Assembly (NCBI GenBank): GCA_903889895.1 | Contig: CAISYZ010000217.1 | Coordinates: forward strand, 1 to 45,436 | From: an uncultured Verrucomicrobia subdivision 3 bacterium | GTDB taxonomy: Bacteria; Verrucomicrobiota; Verrucomicrobiia; Limisphaerales; UBA11358 | Length of the DNA: 45,436 nt | Direction of reading: 5' to 3' | Shown here: positions 8,647 to 19,900 of the stretch, piece after piece | How positions within the stretch are numbered: the stretch's first letter is position 1 | Layout: every line of letters starts with the position of its first letter | Program-made: the position numbers and the translations under genes | The notes under the pieces: model-generated | Told to the model about the DNA's origin: nothing | The model's input: the letters and a program-made list of their open reading frames with translations, nothing else | Database searches by the model: none

Positions 8647-11600
8647 ATGAAGCTTATGACTGTCGGGATAAAATTTCGTTCGTGGAGAATCGCTGTATTG
8701 ACGGCTTTCATTGTGGCCTGCGCCGGCTCAACAACGCTTGTTAGGGCGGCAATTATCGATTGGAACTCGCCCGTCACTATAACAAATGATTTGGATGCTT
8801 CCACCAACGGCAATCTTGTCTACGCCTGCAGCGATTCAGGCACGGCGGCCATGGTCAATAGAGTTTCCTTTTCCGGAAGTTTTTCGGGCAGTGTCAGCGT
8901 GAGCGGTTCGGCAGGAAGCGTGGGGAGCAGTTTCGCCGGCGGCACGAGCACGCCGTGGTCGGGATTGAGCACCAATTACCAGATGGTTTTGGAAGGCGGC
9001 ATTTACGCCAACGCCAACACCGCGATGACAGTAAGCCTGAACAACCTTAACGCCGGCCATAATTACTTGGTGCAATTGTGGGTGAACGACAGCCGTTCCG
9101 GCGGCACGACCGGTCGCACAGAAACTGTCACCAGTTCCGGAGGTAACACGGTGTCACTCGCCTACAATTACACCCAGGTGCAGGGCGGCGTCGGCCAATA
9201 CGCCATCGGCACGTTCACGGCCGACGCGGCGACGCAGTTGTTCACGCTGACCGGCGTGCTGCCGTCGGGTGCCAATTCATCGCAGATCAATGCCGTTCAA
9301 GTTCGCGATGTGACACCGGCATCGGCGCAGATCCCGGCGTTTCCCGGCGCGGAAGGTTATGGCGCGACGGCCAGCGGCGGGCGCGGCGGGACGGTTTATC
9401 ACGTCACGACACTGGCGGATTCCGGCGCGGGTTCGTTGCGTGATGCGGTGACGCAGCCGAATCGCACGATTGTTTTCGACGTGGGCGGACTAATCACGCT
9501 GCAATCCGATTTGATGATTACCAACAGCAACCTCACCATCGCCGGTCAGACCGCGCCGGGACAGGGCATCGGCATTTACGGCAATGGCAACTTCGCCGTC
9601 AAATTATACAATCAAATCGGCACCAACGTGCTCGGCACGAACTATTGGCTGTGTCCCGGCAGCACGAACATCATCATCCGCTACCTGCGTTTTCGCGAGG
9701 GCTACAACGCATCCTTCGGCAACTGGTCGCTGGCGCTGATTGACAGCAAGTTCATCATGCTCGACCACTGCTCCATCGAGCTGGGCTGCTGGCAGACGAT
9801 GTGCATGACGATTGATCCCTGGGCGCCGCCGAATTATCCAAGCGACACGGTGATGAATGTCACCATGCAAAACTGCATCTGCGGCGCGAGCATCGGCAAC
9901 CAGCTCGGCTGCCTGTTGTGGGCGCCGACAAATATTTCCATTTCGCACACGCTCTGGATTGACAACGGCGGGCGCGATCCAAAAGTCTGGGGCAATGATC
10001 AGATCATCAATGACGTGCTTTACAATCCGCAACTGGGCATTTACGGCGCGGGTGCCGAGCAGGTGGATTTCATCGGCAACTATCACATCAGCGGGCCGTC
10101 GTTCACGGCGACCGGCAACGACGGCATTTACATTGACGCCAGCCAGGGCAGCGGCAGTTTTTTCTATTACACCAACAACCTGCTCGACAGCAATCTCAAC
10201 GGCAAGCTCGACGGCGGGCCGCTCGGGACGAATTCCAATTTTAATCCGGTGACGATTTCCGCCACGCCGTATTGCTATCCGACGATTCCCGTCACCATTG
10301 ATTCGCCGACGTTGGCTTACTACAAAGTTGCTTCGCAGGCAGGCGCATCGCTTGCGCGCGATTCGATTGACAATAAACTCATCAGCGAACTGCTCTCGCT
10401 CGGCACGCAAGGCCAGCATTACACCAATGAATCGCAGTTCGGTCCGATGGTTATCGCCGGCGGACCGACGCCGCAGGATTCCGACCAGGATGGTATGCCG
10501 GATGAATGGGAAATGGTGAACGGCTCCGATTACACCACGGCCGACAACAACGTCGTGGACGCCAACGGCTATACCAAGCTGGAAAATTATTTGAACTGGA
10601 TGGCCGCGCCGCATTTCAAGACCTATAAAAACATCAACGCACCGGATTACGATTTGTGGCCGCTGACGATGGCGTTCACTAACCAGACGCCGGCTTACAG
10701 CGTTTTCAACCCGACGAATGGCACGGTCACGCTCATCAGCAACCGCTGGGCGCGCTTCGTGCAGCCGACCAATTTTACCGGCCTCGGCAGTTTTACTTTC
10801 AGCGTGACCGCTGCCGATGGCACCAAACTGACGAATCTGGTCGGCGTGTTGATTAGTCCGATTGCGCCGGCCACGAATCTGGTCTGGCGCGGCGACGCGG
10901 TTTCAAATTCATGGAATCTTTACCTGACCAACGACTGGTTCAACGGCACGGCGCTCCAGCCGTTCAACGGCGATGACAGCGTGACGTTCGATGACACCGG
11001 ATCGAACAGCCTGCCGATCAGCCTCGCCGGCCAGCTTTCGCCCGCATCCATCAACGTCAATGCGACGAAGAATTACACCTTCGGCGGCAGCGGCTCACTC
11101 GTCGGAAATTTCACGCTGACCAAGACTAACACCGGAACGCTCTTCATTCCCAATGCGAATTCTCTTTTCAGCGGCTCGTTGGTAGTGAACGGCGGCATGG
11201 TGGTCATTACCAACAGCACCTCGGCGGCGGGAACCGGATTGATCAGCTTAAACAACGGCTCGCTGTTTTCAGGGCCGATCGCTAACACCATTTCCAACGC
11301 TGGCACGAGCACTTGGTCCATCACTGGCACCGGGAATGTGTCACCGTCATCAGATATAGTCGGCGGTGGAAAAATATATGTGAATCCGACGAACACCTCG
11401 ATCTTCACGCCGTCCGGTGATTGGAGCGGTTTCGCTGGGACGGTGACGTTGATCGGCAACAACCCGCAATATCGTTTATACGGCAGCAATCTCGGCAGCG
11501 CGGCGGCGGCGTATGATTTGGGCACCGCCGGAAATTTTTTCAACCGCAACGGCGGCATCACCGTGCAACTCGGTTCGCTGACTGGCGGCGCGGGCACAAT

Positions 11601-12447
11601 TCTTTCCGGCGCGACCTCGGTGGCGGCTGCGACCACTTACGTCATCGGCGCGCTGAATACAAACTCGACCTTTAGCGGCAAGATCACCGACGGCAGCAAT
11701 CCTGCAGCCACCACGCTCGTCAAAGTCGGCAGTGGCACCTTCACGGTTACGGGCACCAATTCTTACAGCGGCGGCACGACGGTCAGCAATGGCACACTGC
11801 TCGTCAATAATTCCCTCGGCAGCGGCACGGGCACGAATTTTGTGAACGTCTATTCCGGCGCGACGCTCGGTGGCACAGGCATCATCAGCGGGCCGGTGAG
11901 TATTTTGGCCGGCGGCACTTTGTCGCCCGGCAATCCGACGGGCACGCTGACCATCAGCAATTCGCTGACGTTCAATGCCGGTGCGATTTCCAGCTTCGGC
12001 CTCGGCACTAACAGCGACCGCGTGACGGTCAAAGGCAATCTCGCGCTCGGTGGCACGTTGAATGTGACCAATGCCGGTGGATTGGCTGCGGGAACGAACA
12101 CTGTGTTCACCTATACTGGCATGCTGTCCGGCAGCTTGTCGTTTGGCGCGATACCGTCCGGTTTTAAGTTCGTCCTCGCGACTAACGTCGCCGGTCAGGT
12201 GAATTTGCTGGTGGGCAAGCCGGTCATCGCCGCGACCTCGCTCGTTTCGAATAATTTTATTTTCACCGGCACCGGCGGTCTGGCGACGAGCAATTATTAC
12301 GTGCTGACCTCGACCAATATTGCTTTGCCGGTGGCCAGTTGGACGAGGCTGAACACCAACGTTTTTGACAGCAGCGGACGGTTTGCTTTCACCAACGCGG
12401 TCGTTGCTACGAACCGCAACCGGTTCTATCTTTTGCAAATGCCATGA
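8647..12447 (+). CDS. Secreted PL1-like pectate lyase with beta-strand repeats, paralog A
   Basis: 1266 residues from the ATG at 8647 (TTG 8623 and ATG 8656 are alternatives), with a signal peptide ending near LVRA. Domains: residues about 35-215, a beta-sandwich-like module (IIDWNSPVTIT to INAVQVRD), also present in paralog B; about 230-590, a right-handed beta-helix of PL1 type (FPGAEGYGA, GGRGGTVYHVTTLADSG, NLTIAGQTAPGQGI, LDHCSIELG, then GGRDPKV, which matches the catalytic Arg-x-Pro region); about 610, a DSDQDGMPDEWE calcium-binding-type repeat; about 745-1150, PATR-type beta-strand repeats (SGTFTVTGTNSYSGGTT); and a C-terminal module (SNYYVLTSTN to LLQMP). It is probably a surface-retained pectin or polysaccharide lyase. 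There is no autotransporter barrel. Confidence 0.82.
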   Translation: MKLMTVGIKFRSWRIAVLTAFIVACAGSTTLVRAAIIDWNSPVTITNDLDASTNGNLVYACSDSGTAAMVNRVSFSGSFSGSVSVSGSAGSVGSSFAGGTSTPWSGLSTNYQMVLEGGIYANANTAMTVSLNNLNAGHNYLVQLWVNDSRSGGTTGRTETVTSSGGNTVSLAYNYTQVQGGVGQYAIGTFTADAATQLFTLTGVLPSGANSSQINAVQVRDVTPASAQIPAFPGAEGYGATASGGRGGTVYHVTTLADSGAGSLRDAVTQPNRTIVFDVGGLITLQSDLMITNSNLTIAGQTAPGQGIGIYGNGNFAVKLYNQIGTNVLGTNYWLCPGSTNIIIRYLRFREGYNASFGNWSLALIDSKFIMLDHCSIELGCWQTMCMTIDPWAPPNYPSDTVMNVTMQNCICGASIGNQLGCLLWAPTNISISHTLWIDNGGRDPKVWGNDQIINDVLYNPQLGIYGAGAEQVDFIGNYHISGPSFTATGNDGIYIDASQGSGSFFYYTNNLLDSNLNGKLDGGPLGTNSNFNPVTISATPYCYPTIPVTIDSPTLAYYKVASQAGASLARDSIDNKLISELLSLGTQGQHYTNESQFGPMVIAGGPTPQDSDQDGMPDEWEMVNGSDYTTADNNVVDANGYTKLENYLNWMAAPHFKTYKNINAPDYDLWPLTMAFTNQTPAYSVFNPTNGTVTLISNRWARFVQPTNFTGLGSFTFSVTAADGTKLTNLVGVLISPIAPATNLVWRGDAVSNSWNLYLTNDWFNGTALQPFNGDDSVTFDDTGSNSLPISLAGQLSPASINVNATKNYTFGGSGSLVGNFTLTKTNTGTLFIPNANSLFSGSLVVNGGMVVITNSTSAAGTGLISLNNGSLFSGPIANTISNAGTSTWSITGTGNVSPSSDIVGGGKIYVNPTNTSIFTPSGDWSGFAGTVTLIGNNPQYRLYGSNLGSAAAAYDLGTAGNFFNRNGGITVQLGSLTGGAGTILSGATSVAAATTYVIGALNTNSTFSGKITDGSNPAATTLVKVGSGTFTVTGTNSYSGGTTVSNGTLLVNNSLGSGTGTNFVNVYSGATLGGTGIISGPVSILAGGTLSPGNPTGTLTISNSLTFNAGAISSFGLGTNSDRVTVKGNLALGGTLNVTNAGGLAAGTNTVFTYTGMLSGSLSFGAIPSGFKFVLATNVAGQVNLLVGKPVIAATSLVSNNFIFTGTGGLATSNYYVLTSTNIALPVASWTRLNTNVFDSSGRFAFTNAVVATNRNRFYLLQMP

Positions 12448-12493
12448 AGCCGGAAAGTCCAACCACGTCCATCGCCTCTTTCGGCCGGAGCTT

Positions 12494-15400
12494 ATGAAAT
12501 CTTCGGCAATCCGTTTTGCGCTCACGCTCCTCGGCTTGTTTCAAATCGGCGAAACCTTGGATGCACGCGCCGCCAGCATAAATTGGAGCGCGCCTGCCAC
12601 CATTGCCGCCGACACGGATGTTTCCACCATTGGAGCTCTGGTATATGCCTGCGCCGGTGCCGGCACGCCGGTCACGGTGAACAACGTTGCGTTTGCCGCC
12701 GGTTTCGCCCCCGCCGTCACCGTTTCGGGCGTGCTGAATAGCACGCCCAACAATTTTGGCGGAGGCGCGAGCGCGCCGTGGTCCGGCTTGAGCACGAACT
12801 ACCAAACGGTGTTGCAAGGCGGAGTTTATACTGGCAGCAATTCTACTGTGACCCTCATTTTGAACTGCCTGACGCCCGGTCATAATTACTCGGTGCAACT
12901 GTGGGTGAATGACAGCCGCTCCGGCGCTACGGTTGGCCGCACGGAAAATGTCAGCAGCGCGGGCGGCAATTCCGTGACGCTCGCCTACAACAGCACGCAG
13001 GCGCAGGGCGGTGTCGGCCAATACACCATCGGCACGTTCACGGCGGATGCCATCAACCAATCGTTCACGCTGACCAGCGTGCTGCCGGCGGGAAATGATT
13101 CGGCGCAGGTCAATGCCATTCAGGTTCGCGACACCACGCCGGGCATCGGAATTCTTCCCGGCATTGGCATCATCAACTGGCTCGCGGCGACCAACATTGC
13201 CGGTGACGCGGATGTTTCCACCAACGGCAGCTTGGTTTACGCCTATGCCGGTTCGGGCACGGCGGCCACGGTCAACACGGTGGCTTTTGCCGGAGGTTTT
13301 TCGGGCAATGTCACCGTGAGCGGCTCCGCTGGCAGCGTGCCGAACAGTTTTGCCGGCGGCACCAACGCGCCGTGGTCGGGGCTAAGCACGAATTACCAGG
13401 CGGTGCTACAAGGCGGAACCTATGCCAATAACAATGCCTCGCTGACCGTGACGCTGAACAATTTAACGCCTGGTCGGACTTACGCGGTGCAACTGTGGGC
13501 CAACGACAGCCGCTCCGGCAACACAACCAACCGCACGGAAATTGCCACCAATGCCGCCGGCAATTCGGTGACGCTTGCCTACAACCACACGCAGGCGCAG
13601 GGCGGCGTCGGCCAATTCGCCATCGGCCTGTTTATCGCGGACGCGGTGAACCAGACGTTTACGCTGACCGGCGTGCTGCCGTCGGGAAACAATTCCGCGC
13701 AGATCAACGCCATTCAGCTTCGCGACGTGACCCCGGCGTTGGCGCAGCTGCCCGCTTTTCCCGGCGCGGAAGGTTACGGCGCGCTGGCGAGCGGCGGGCG
13801 CGGCGGCACGGTTTATCACGTCACGAATCTGGCGGATTCCGGGCCGGGTTCGTTTCGCGACGCCATCAGCCAGCCGAATCGCACCATCGTTTTTGATGTC
13901 GGCGGCACCATTGTGTTGCAGTCGCGCTGTTATGGCATCGGCAATCTTACCATCGCCGGCCAGACCGCGCCGGGACAGGGCATCTGCATCTACAGCAACT
14001 CGGTTTATTTTCAAAACACCAACAACATCATCATTCGCCACGTCCGGTTCCGTCAGGGCGTGAACGCGGGGCCGACCAGTTGGTCGCTGGCTTTGATGAC
14101 GCTTAACAACGCCATTGTCGATCATTGTTCCATCGAACTGGGCGACTGGCAGACGCTGGCGGTTCAAGGCTGGTCGCAAAATGTAACGGTTCAAAATTGC
14201 ATTGTCGGCGCGGGTTTGAACAACCAGATGGGCGCGCTGATTTGGAACTCGCCCAACGTCACGGTTCACCACACGCTCTGGATTGATGACGGCGCGCGGG
14301 ATCCGAAGATTGACGACCAGAACGGGCAGATCATCAACGACGTGGTTTACAATCCCTCGCTGGGCATTTACGGCGGCGGCACGGAGCAGATTGATTTTCT
14401 GGGCAACTACAACATCGCCGGCCCGAACAGCCCCGGCAACCCAGGTCTCTTTATTGATCCCAGCCGCGGCAACGGCTACGTCTATTTCACCAACAATCTG
14501 GTGGATACGGACAACAACGGCGTGCTTAACGGCAGCCAGCTGACCACCAACGGCAATTTCAATCCCATCGTTTCCGCCACGGCGTTTTGTTTTCCGCCGG
14601 TTTCCGTGACGATGGATCCGCCGACGCTGGCTTATTACAAGGTCGGCTCGCAGGCCGGCTGCTCGCTGGCGCGCGATTCGGTGGACAACCAACTCGTCAG
14701 CCATCTCCTGTCGCTCGGCACGCAAGGCCAGTATTACACGAACGAAGCGCAGTTGGGTTCCATGACGCTTCCCAATGGTTCGGGTTCGACGGATACCGAC
14801 CAGGACGGCATGCCGGATGAATGGGAGCTGGCTACCGGATCCAATTATCAAGTGGCTGATAACAATGTCGTCGGCACCAACGGCTACACACTACTGGAAA
14901 ATTATTTGAACTGGATGGCCGCGCCGCATTTGAAGACCTACAAAAATCTCACGGCGGCGGATTTTGATTTGTATCCGCTAACGATGGCGTTCACCAACCA
15001 GTCGCCGACTTACACGCTTTTCAATCCGACCAATGGCACGATTACGCTGGTGAGTAATCGCTGGGCGCGTTTTGCGCCGGCAACCAATTTCACCGGCCTC
15101 GGCAGTTTTGCTTTCACCGTCAAGGCAGCTGACGGCACTATCATGACGAACACCGTGGGTGTGCTGGTAACGCCACTCCTGCCGCCGACGAACCTCGTCT
15201 GGCGCGGCGACAATGTCACAAACATCTGGAACCTCTATCTGACCAATGACTGGTTCAATGGCACCGCTTTGCAGGCGTTCAACGGCAGCGACAGCGTGAC
15301 TTTCGATGACAGCGGCTCGAACAGTTTGCCGGTGAACATCGCCGGCCAGATCTCGCCCGCAGCCATCACGGTCAATGCGACGAAAAATTACACATTCGTC

Positions 15401-16753
15401 GGTAGCGGCGCGCTCGTCGGCAATTTCACGCTGACTAAAATGGGAACCGGAACACTGACGCTCAGCACCTCCAATGGTTTCAGCGGCGGCCTGGCGATTA
15501 CCAACAGCACCGTCACGCTGGGCAGTGCCTATGGCGCGGGCACCGGAACTGTCACCTTGCAGAACGGGGCCACCTTTTCCGCCAATGGCACCAGCCCCGC
15601 CAACGCGATTGCCGTTACCGCCGGAGCGACCGCCACCATCAACAACAATAACAATTCCCCAGGCTTTGGCGGCGTCATCACTTCCGGGGACGGCACGTCG
15701 GTGCTGACCATCAACAACACCAGCCTGACCGCCGGCATGGAACAGTTGGATGGTTTTACCGGCACGGTGAACATCGGTGCCAACGGCGTGCGATTCTCCG
15801 CCTCCGGCAGCAACGGCGGCACGAACACCACCTTCAATTTGATCGGCATCCTTTATACCCGCAACGCCGGTTCCACGGAAAACCTTGGTGCTCTGACCGG
15901 TTCAGGCACGTTACAGGGAGCCAGTGGCTCCTCGCCCGGCGCCGCGACCATTTTCATCGGCGCTAAAAATATTGATACCACCTTCACCGGCGTGATTGGC
16001 GAAGGTTCGGCCAGCAGTCACACCTCAATCTACAAGGTCGGCACAGGCACGCTTACGCTCAACGGCATCTGCACCAACACCGGCACCACGACCATCAGCA
16101 ACGGCACCTTGCAGGTCAATGGTTCGCTTTCCACCAACACCGTCACCGTCGCCGGCGGCACCTTGGCCGGTGTCGGCGTCATCAACGGTCCGGTCTCCGT
16201 CCTTGCGGGCGGCACGATTTCGCCCGGCACCAACAACGCGACGGCCGGCACGTTGAGCGTGAGCAACAATCTCACACTGGCGGCAGGTTCCGTTTCCAGT
16301 TTCGGTCTTGGCACCAACAGCGACCGTATCGTGGTGAAAGGCAACCTTGCCCTCGGCGGCACGTTGAATGTGACCAACTTCGGCGGACTCGCCGCCGGGA
16401 CCAATACCTTGTTCACCTACACTGGCACGCTTTCCGGCAGCTTGGCGTTCGGCGCGATGCCTGCGGGTTTCAAGTTTGTCCTCGCAACGAATGTAATCGG
16501 GCAGGTGAATTTAATTGCAGCCAAGCCGGTCATCACCACGTCGCGGAGGGTTTTGACCAATTTGATTTTCACCGGCACCGGTGGTCTGGCGACGAGCAAT
16601 TATTATGTGCTCGCCTCCACGAATGTTGCCTTCGCCTTTTCAAACTGGACGCGGCTGGCAACCAACCAGTTTGATGCTTTTGGAAACTTCCAGATTACCA
16701 ATTTACTTTCTCCCGACGCTCCCAACAAATATTTCGAGATTCAAGTTCCATGA
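12494..16753 (+). CDS. Secreted PL1-like pectate lyase with beta-strand repeats, paralog B
   Basis: 1419 residues from the ATG at 12494, preceded by GGAG at 12487-12490 and followed by a signal peptide (MKSSAIRFALTLLGLFQIGETLDARAA). It is a tandem paralog of the gene ending 46 bp upstream. It differs in carrying the N-terminal beta-sandwich-like module twice (residues about 25-215 and 226-414, i.e. 12566-13140 and 13170-13735). Then come the PL1-type beta-helix from about residue 421 (FPGAEGYGA, IVDHCSIELGDW, DGARDPKI with the catalytic-type arginine), a DTDQDGMPDEWE repeat, beta-strand repeats, and the same C-terminal module (SNYYVLASTN to YFEIQVP). Some in-frame codons reach back to 12365, but they overlap the previous gene and lack a signal peptide. 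It is likely co-transcribed with paralog A. Confidence 0.82.
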   Translation: MKSSAIRFALTLLGLFQIGETLDARAASINWSAPATIAADTDVSTIGALVYACAGAGTPVTVNNVAFAAGFAPAVTVSGVLNSTPNNFGGGASAPWSGLSTNYQTVLQGGVYTGSNSTVTLILNCLTPGHNYSVQLWVNDSRSGATVGRTENVSSAGGNSVTLAYNSTQAQGGVGQYTIGTFTADAINQSFTLTSVLPAGNDSAQVNAIQVRDTTPGIGILPGIGIINWLAATNIAGDADVSTNGSLVYAYAGSGTAATVNTVAFAGGFSGNVTVSGSAGSVPNSFAGGTNAPWSGLSTNYQAVLQGGTYANNNASLTVTLNNLTPGRTYAVQLWANDSRSGNTTNRTEIATNAAGNSVTLAYNHTQAQGGVGQFAIGLFIADAVNQTFTLTGVLPSGNNSAQINAIQLRDVTPALAQLPAFPGAEGYGALASGGRGGTVYHVTNLADSGPGSFRDAISQPNRTIVFDVGGTIVLQSRCYGIGNLTIAGQTAPGQGICIYSNSVYFQNTNNIIIRHVRFRQGVNAGPTSWSLALMTLNNAIVDHCSIELGDWQTLAVQGWSQNVTVQNCIVGAGLNNQMGALIWNSPNVTVHHTLWIDDGARDPKIDDQNGQIINDVVYNPSLGIYGGGTEQIDFLGNYNIAGPNSPGNPGLFIDPSRGNGYVYFTNNLVDTDNNGVLNGSQLTTNGNFNPIVSATAFCFPPVSVTMDPPTLAYYKVGSQAGCSLARDSVDNQLVSHLLSLGTQGQYYTNEAQLGSMTLPNGSGSTDTDQDGMPDEWELATGSNYQVADNNVVGTNGYTLLENYLNWMAAPHLKTYKNLTAADFDLYPLTMAFTNQSPTYTLFNPTNGTITLVSNRWARFAPATNFTGLGSFAFTVKAADGTIMTNTVGVLVTPLLPPTNLVWRGDNVTNIWNLYLTNDWFNGTALQAFNGSDSVTFDDSGSNSLPVNIAGQISPAAITVNATKNYTFVGSGALVGNFTLTKMGTGTLTLSTSNGFSGGLAITNSTVTLGSAYGAGTGTVTLQNGATFSANGTSPANAIAVTAGATATINNNNNSPGFGGVITSGDGTSVLTINNTSLTAGMEQLDGFTGTVNIGANGVRFSASGSNGGTNTTFNLIGILYTRNAGSTENLGALTGSGTLQGASGSSPGAATIFIGAKNIDTTFTGVIGEGSASSHTSIYKVGTGTLTLNGICTNTGTTTISNGTLQVNGSLSTNTVTVAGGTLAGVGVINGPVSVLAGGTISPGTNNATAGTLSVSNNLTLAAGSVSSFGLGTNSDRIVVKGNLALGGTLNVTNFGGLAAGTNTLFTYTGTLSGSLAFGAMPAGFKFVLATNVIGQVNLIAAKPVITTSRRVLTNLIFTGTGGLATSNYYVLASTNVAFAFSNWTRLATNQFDAFGNFQITNLLSPDAPNKYFEIQVP

Positions 16754-16798
16754 TTGGCGCAGATATTTTTAGGACGATTCGCATCGGTGGACTCATTT

Positions 16799-16835
16799 CG
16801 CTGCGCCAACGGTGCGCGACGAGGTTTGCGCAGCG
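16799..16835 (+). other. Stem-loop between paralog B and the giant repeat gene
   Basis: CGCTGCGCCAAC at 16799-16810 pairs with GTTTGCGCAGCG at 16824-16835 (12 bp, one mismatch, 13-nt loop). No T run follows, so it is not a standard intrinsic terminator. The rest of 16754-16975 shows no gene. Confidence 0.4.
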
Positions 16836-16975
16836 TTGGTGAGGAAGTTTTCAGTCATTCCGGCGCACCGCAGCCGGCGGAAGTTGGCTGGCTTTGGGGC
16901 AAAATTAAGTTGGTTGTCGGGTTTTGGTCGGTGACGGCGCTTTGAAAAGATAAGCACTCAACCCAATCAAGCCTG

Positions 16976-19900
16976 ATGAAAGCCTTAAAGCTATTTTTTT
17001 TCGGAAACTCAACCTTCGGGGTCCTCATTATTTCATCCTGGATGTCAGTGTTTTGTGTGAGCGAAGCGGCGAACATTGCGGATAATTACACGGGGGCCGC
17101 CGCTGCTACCCTTTTGAATACGACCTACTGGAGTTTGAGCGCTTATCCCTTGGTGGGCAATGACGCTGTGTTCACGACTTCGTCTGGAACCGGCATTCAT
17201 GCGCTCTCGGCAGCCGCGCTCACTGTGGGTTCGTTTGATGTGACGGCAGCGAGCGGATCTTTCACCATCAACAACCAAACGACCACTTCTACTAGCAGCA
17301 CGTTAACTCTCGGTGGTTCGGGCGACAATGGCAACGGCGTTTCCGGCACGGCCGCCGACCTGCTTTACGTTGCGTCCGGCGCAACTTTCAATATCAATGG
17401 CCCCAACGGCAGCACGGGTTCCGGCGTCTTGAATGTTGCGCTGGGACAGAGCGGCAACTTTAACGCCGCTGGCACCATGAGCATCAGCGCGGCCATCAGC
17501 GGTTCAACTTTTGGCATTACCAAGACAGGCAGCGGCTCGCTCACGCTTTCCGGGGCGAACACTTTCAGCGGCGCGAGCACCTTGAGCGCCGGCACGCTGC
17601 AATTGCAGAACAGCACCGCGCTGCCCAGCGTGGGACTCACGATGGCCAGCGGGACGACGTTGCAATTGCGCGCCAACAGCGGCGCGACATTTTCACCTTC
17701 CAGCTTTGGTTTCCCCTCCGCTTCCGGCGGCGTCACCTATAATTTTGACGTGAATAACATCTCCGCCGGCACGGGCAATACATTGATTCTGGCCAATGTG
17801 GCCACGCAGTTTGGTCCAGCGGGCACTTCGGACACTTTCAATCTTACTGGCGGCAACAATTATACGCTGCAAATTGGCAGCGGCGCTGCCGGCACAGGCG
17901 GGTTGAACATTTGGAACAATACCACCATCAACTCCAGCACCGCCGGTGTCACCTGGAGCTTTCCGGGAGGAATCAACGTAAATTACGCAGCAAACTACAG
18001 TCTTACGCTTGGCGGTGCGGGCAATCTCACTTTGGGGGCTTTGACCCGCAATAGCACCTACAATCTCACCCCCACCTTCGGCGGTTCCGGCACCATCACG
18101 CTGAATGGCGCCAATAATTTCGGGGCGGCCACCGCCACCGTTTCCTCCACGGGCACGCTAGCTTTGAATAACGCAAACGCTTTGTCCGGAGTCTCGACCC
18201 TGATCATCAGTGGCGCGGCCACACTGGACAATATTCTCGGTAGCACCATCATTTTGTCCGGCAATCCTGTTCAAAACTGGAATAGCGACTTTACCTTCGG
18301 TTCAGCCAACACTACTGGCGGTTTGAACCTCGGCACTGGCACGGTGACGCTCGGAGCCACCCGCACCGTCACGCTGGCCAGCAGCACTTACGGCTTGACC
18401 GTTGGTGGCATTATCAGTGGCAGCGGATTTGGGCTAACCAAAGCTGGAGCGGGGACGCTTACGCTTGCGGGTGCCAATACTTATTCCGGCGCGACCACGA
18501 TTAATAACGGAAAACTGGTGGGGGTTGCGGGCGGTTCCAGCGCCAGCAGCGCGGTGACGGTCAACAATACCGTCGGCTGTGTGCTAGGCGTTCTGGTCAC
18601 GGACAACACCAAACAGTGGACTTGCAGTTCGCTTACCAGCGCCGGAACCAGCGCCGGTTTGGAATTTGCGTTTGCGGTTGCACCCAGCGCCACGCTGGCG
18701 CCTTTGAACATTACGGGTAATCTTACTTTTACCGGCACGCCGGGCATTACGCTGGACGCGGCCAATCTGGTTGCCGGCACCTATCCATTGATTGTGGTTG
18801 GCGGCACCGCGCCCATCGGCGTGCCCGTCGTCACAATCGCCAATGGCGGTCGCGGGTTGACGGCCACGGCAGCCTGGGGTGGCACGGGTAACAAAACCTT
18901 GTCCGTAACCGTTTCAGGCAGTTCCACCGAACCGCTTACATGGAACAGTTCCGGCACAGGCACTTGGGATGTCAACAACAGCGGCAACACAATCTGGAAA
19001 GACAATGCCAGTGCTTCAACCTATTACCGGGAATCCGTGCTGGGCGACAAAATTCAATTCACCGATACAGGCATTTCTGCTAACACCACGGTGACGTTGA
19101 ACAGCGGCGTCAACCCGGCGGGTGTGACGGTCAACAACTCGACATATAATTACACCATCTCCGGCAGCGGCTCGATTGCCGGCAACGCAAGCCTGACCAA
19201 GAGCGGCACGGCGGCTTTGACGCTTGCAACCACAAACACCTTCAGCGGCGGCACAACCATCAGCGCCGGCACGCTGAAAATCGGCGTGCCCAACGCGCTC
19301 CCGGGAAATACGTTTGCCGGCGATGTGAGCGTCAACGGCACTTTGGATCTCAATGCATTTAGTGACAGCATCAACGGCTTCAACGGATCGGGAACGGTGG
19401 ACACAGTGGCGGGCGGCACGCCCGCTTTGACGCTCGGTGCCAACGGCGACAGTGGTTCGTTCAGCGGCATAATAAAAAACACCGCCGGCACTTTGAGTTT
19501 AACCAAGGCCGGTAGCGGCACCCAAACCTTGGGCGGAGCCAACACCTATGGTGGCGCAACCACAGTCAATGCCGGCACTTTGCAAATGGGTGTCGCCAAC
19601 GCCTTGCCCACGGCCACGGCGCTTACCTTGAACGGCACCGCAACTCTCGACCTCAACAGCTACAACACCAGCGTGGCCAACATCCCGACCAGCGTGAGCA
19701 CCGCCACCATCACGGACAATAGCGGTTCTGCGGGCACCACCACCTTCACCCTCAATAACCAGTCCAGCACCGACAATGCGTTAGTCAAAGATGGCACCAC
19801 CCGCTTGGTCGCCGTGAATGTGGCTAATGCCAACGCGGCCAGCCCGCCGTTTGCCCTCACATCTCAAAATACTTTTTCCGGGGGACTGACGCTGATGAAC

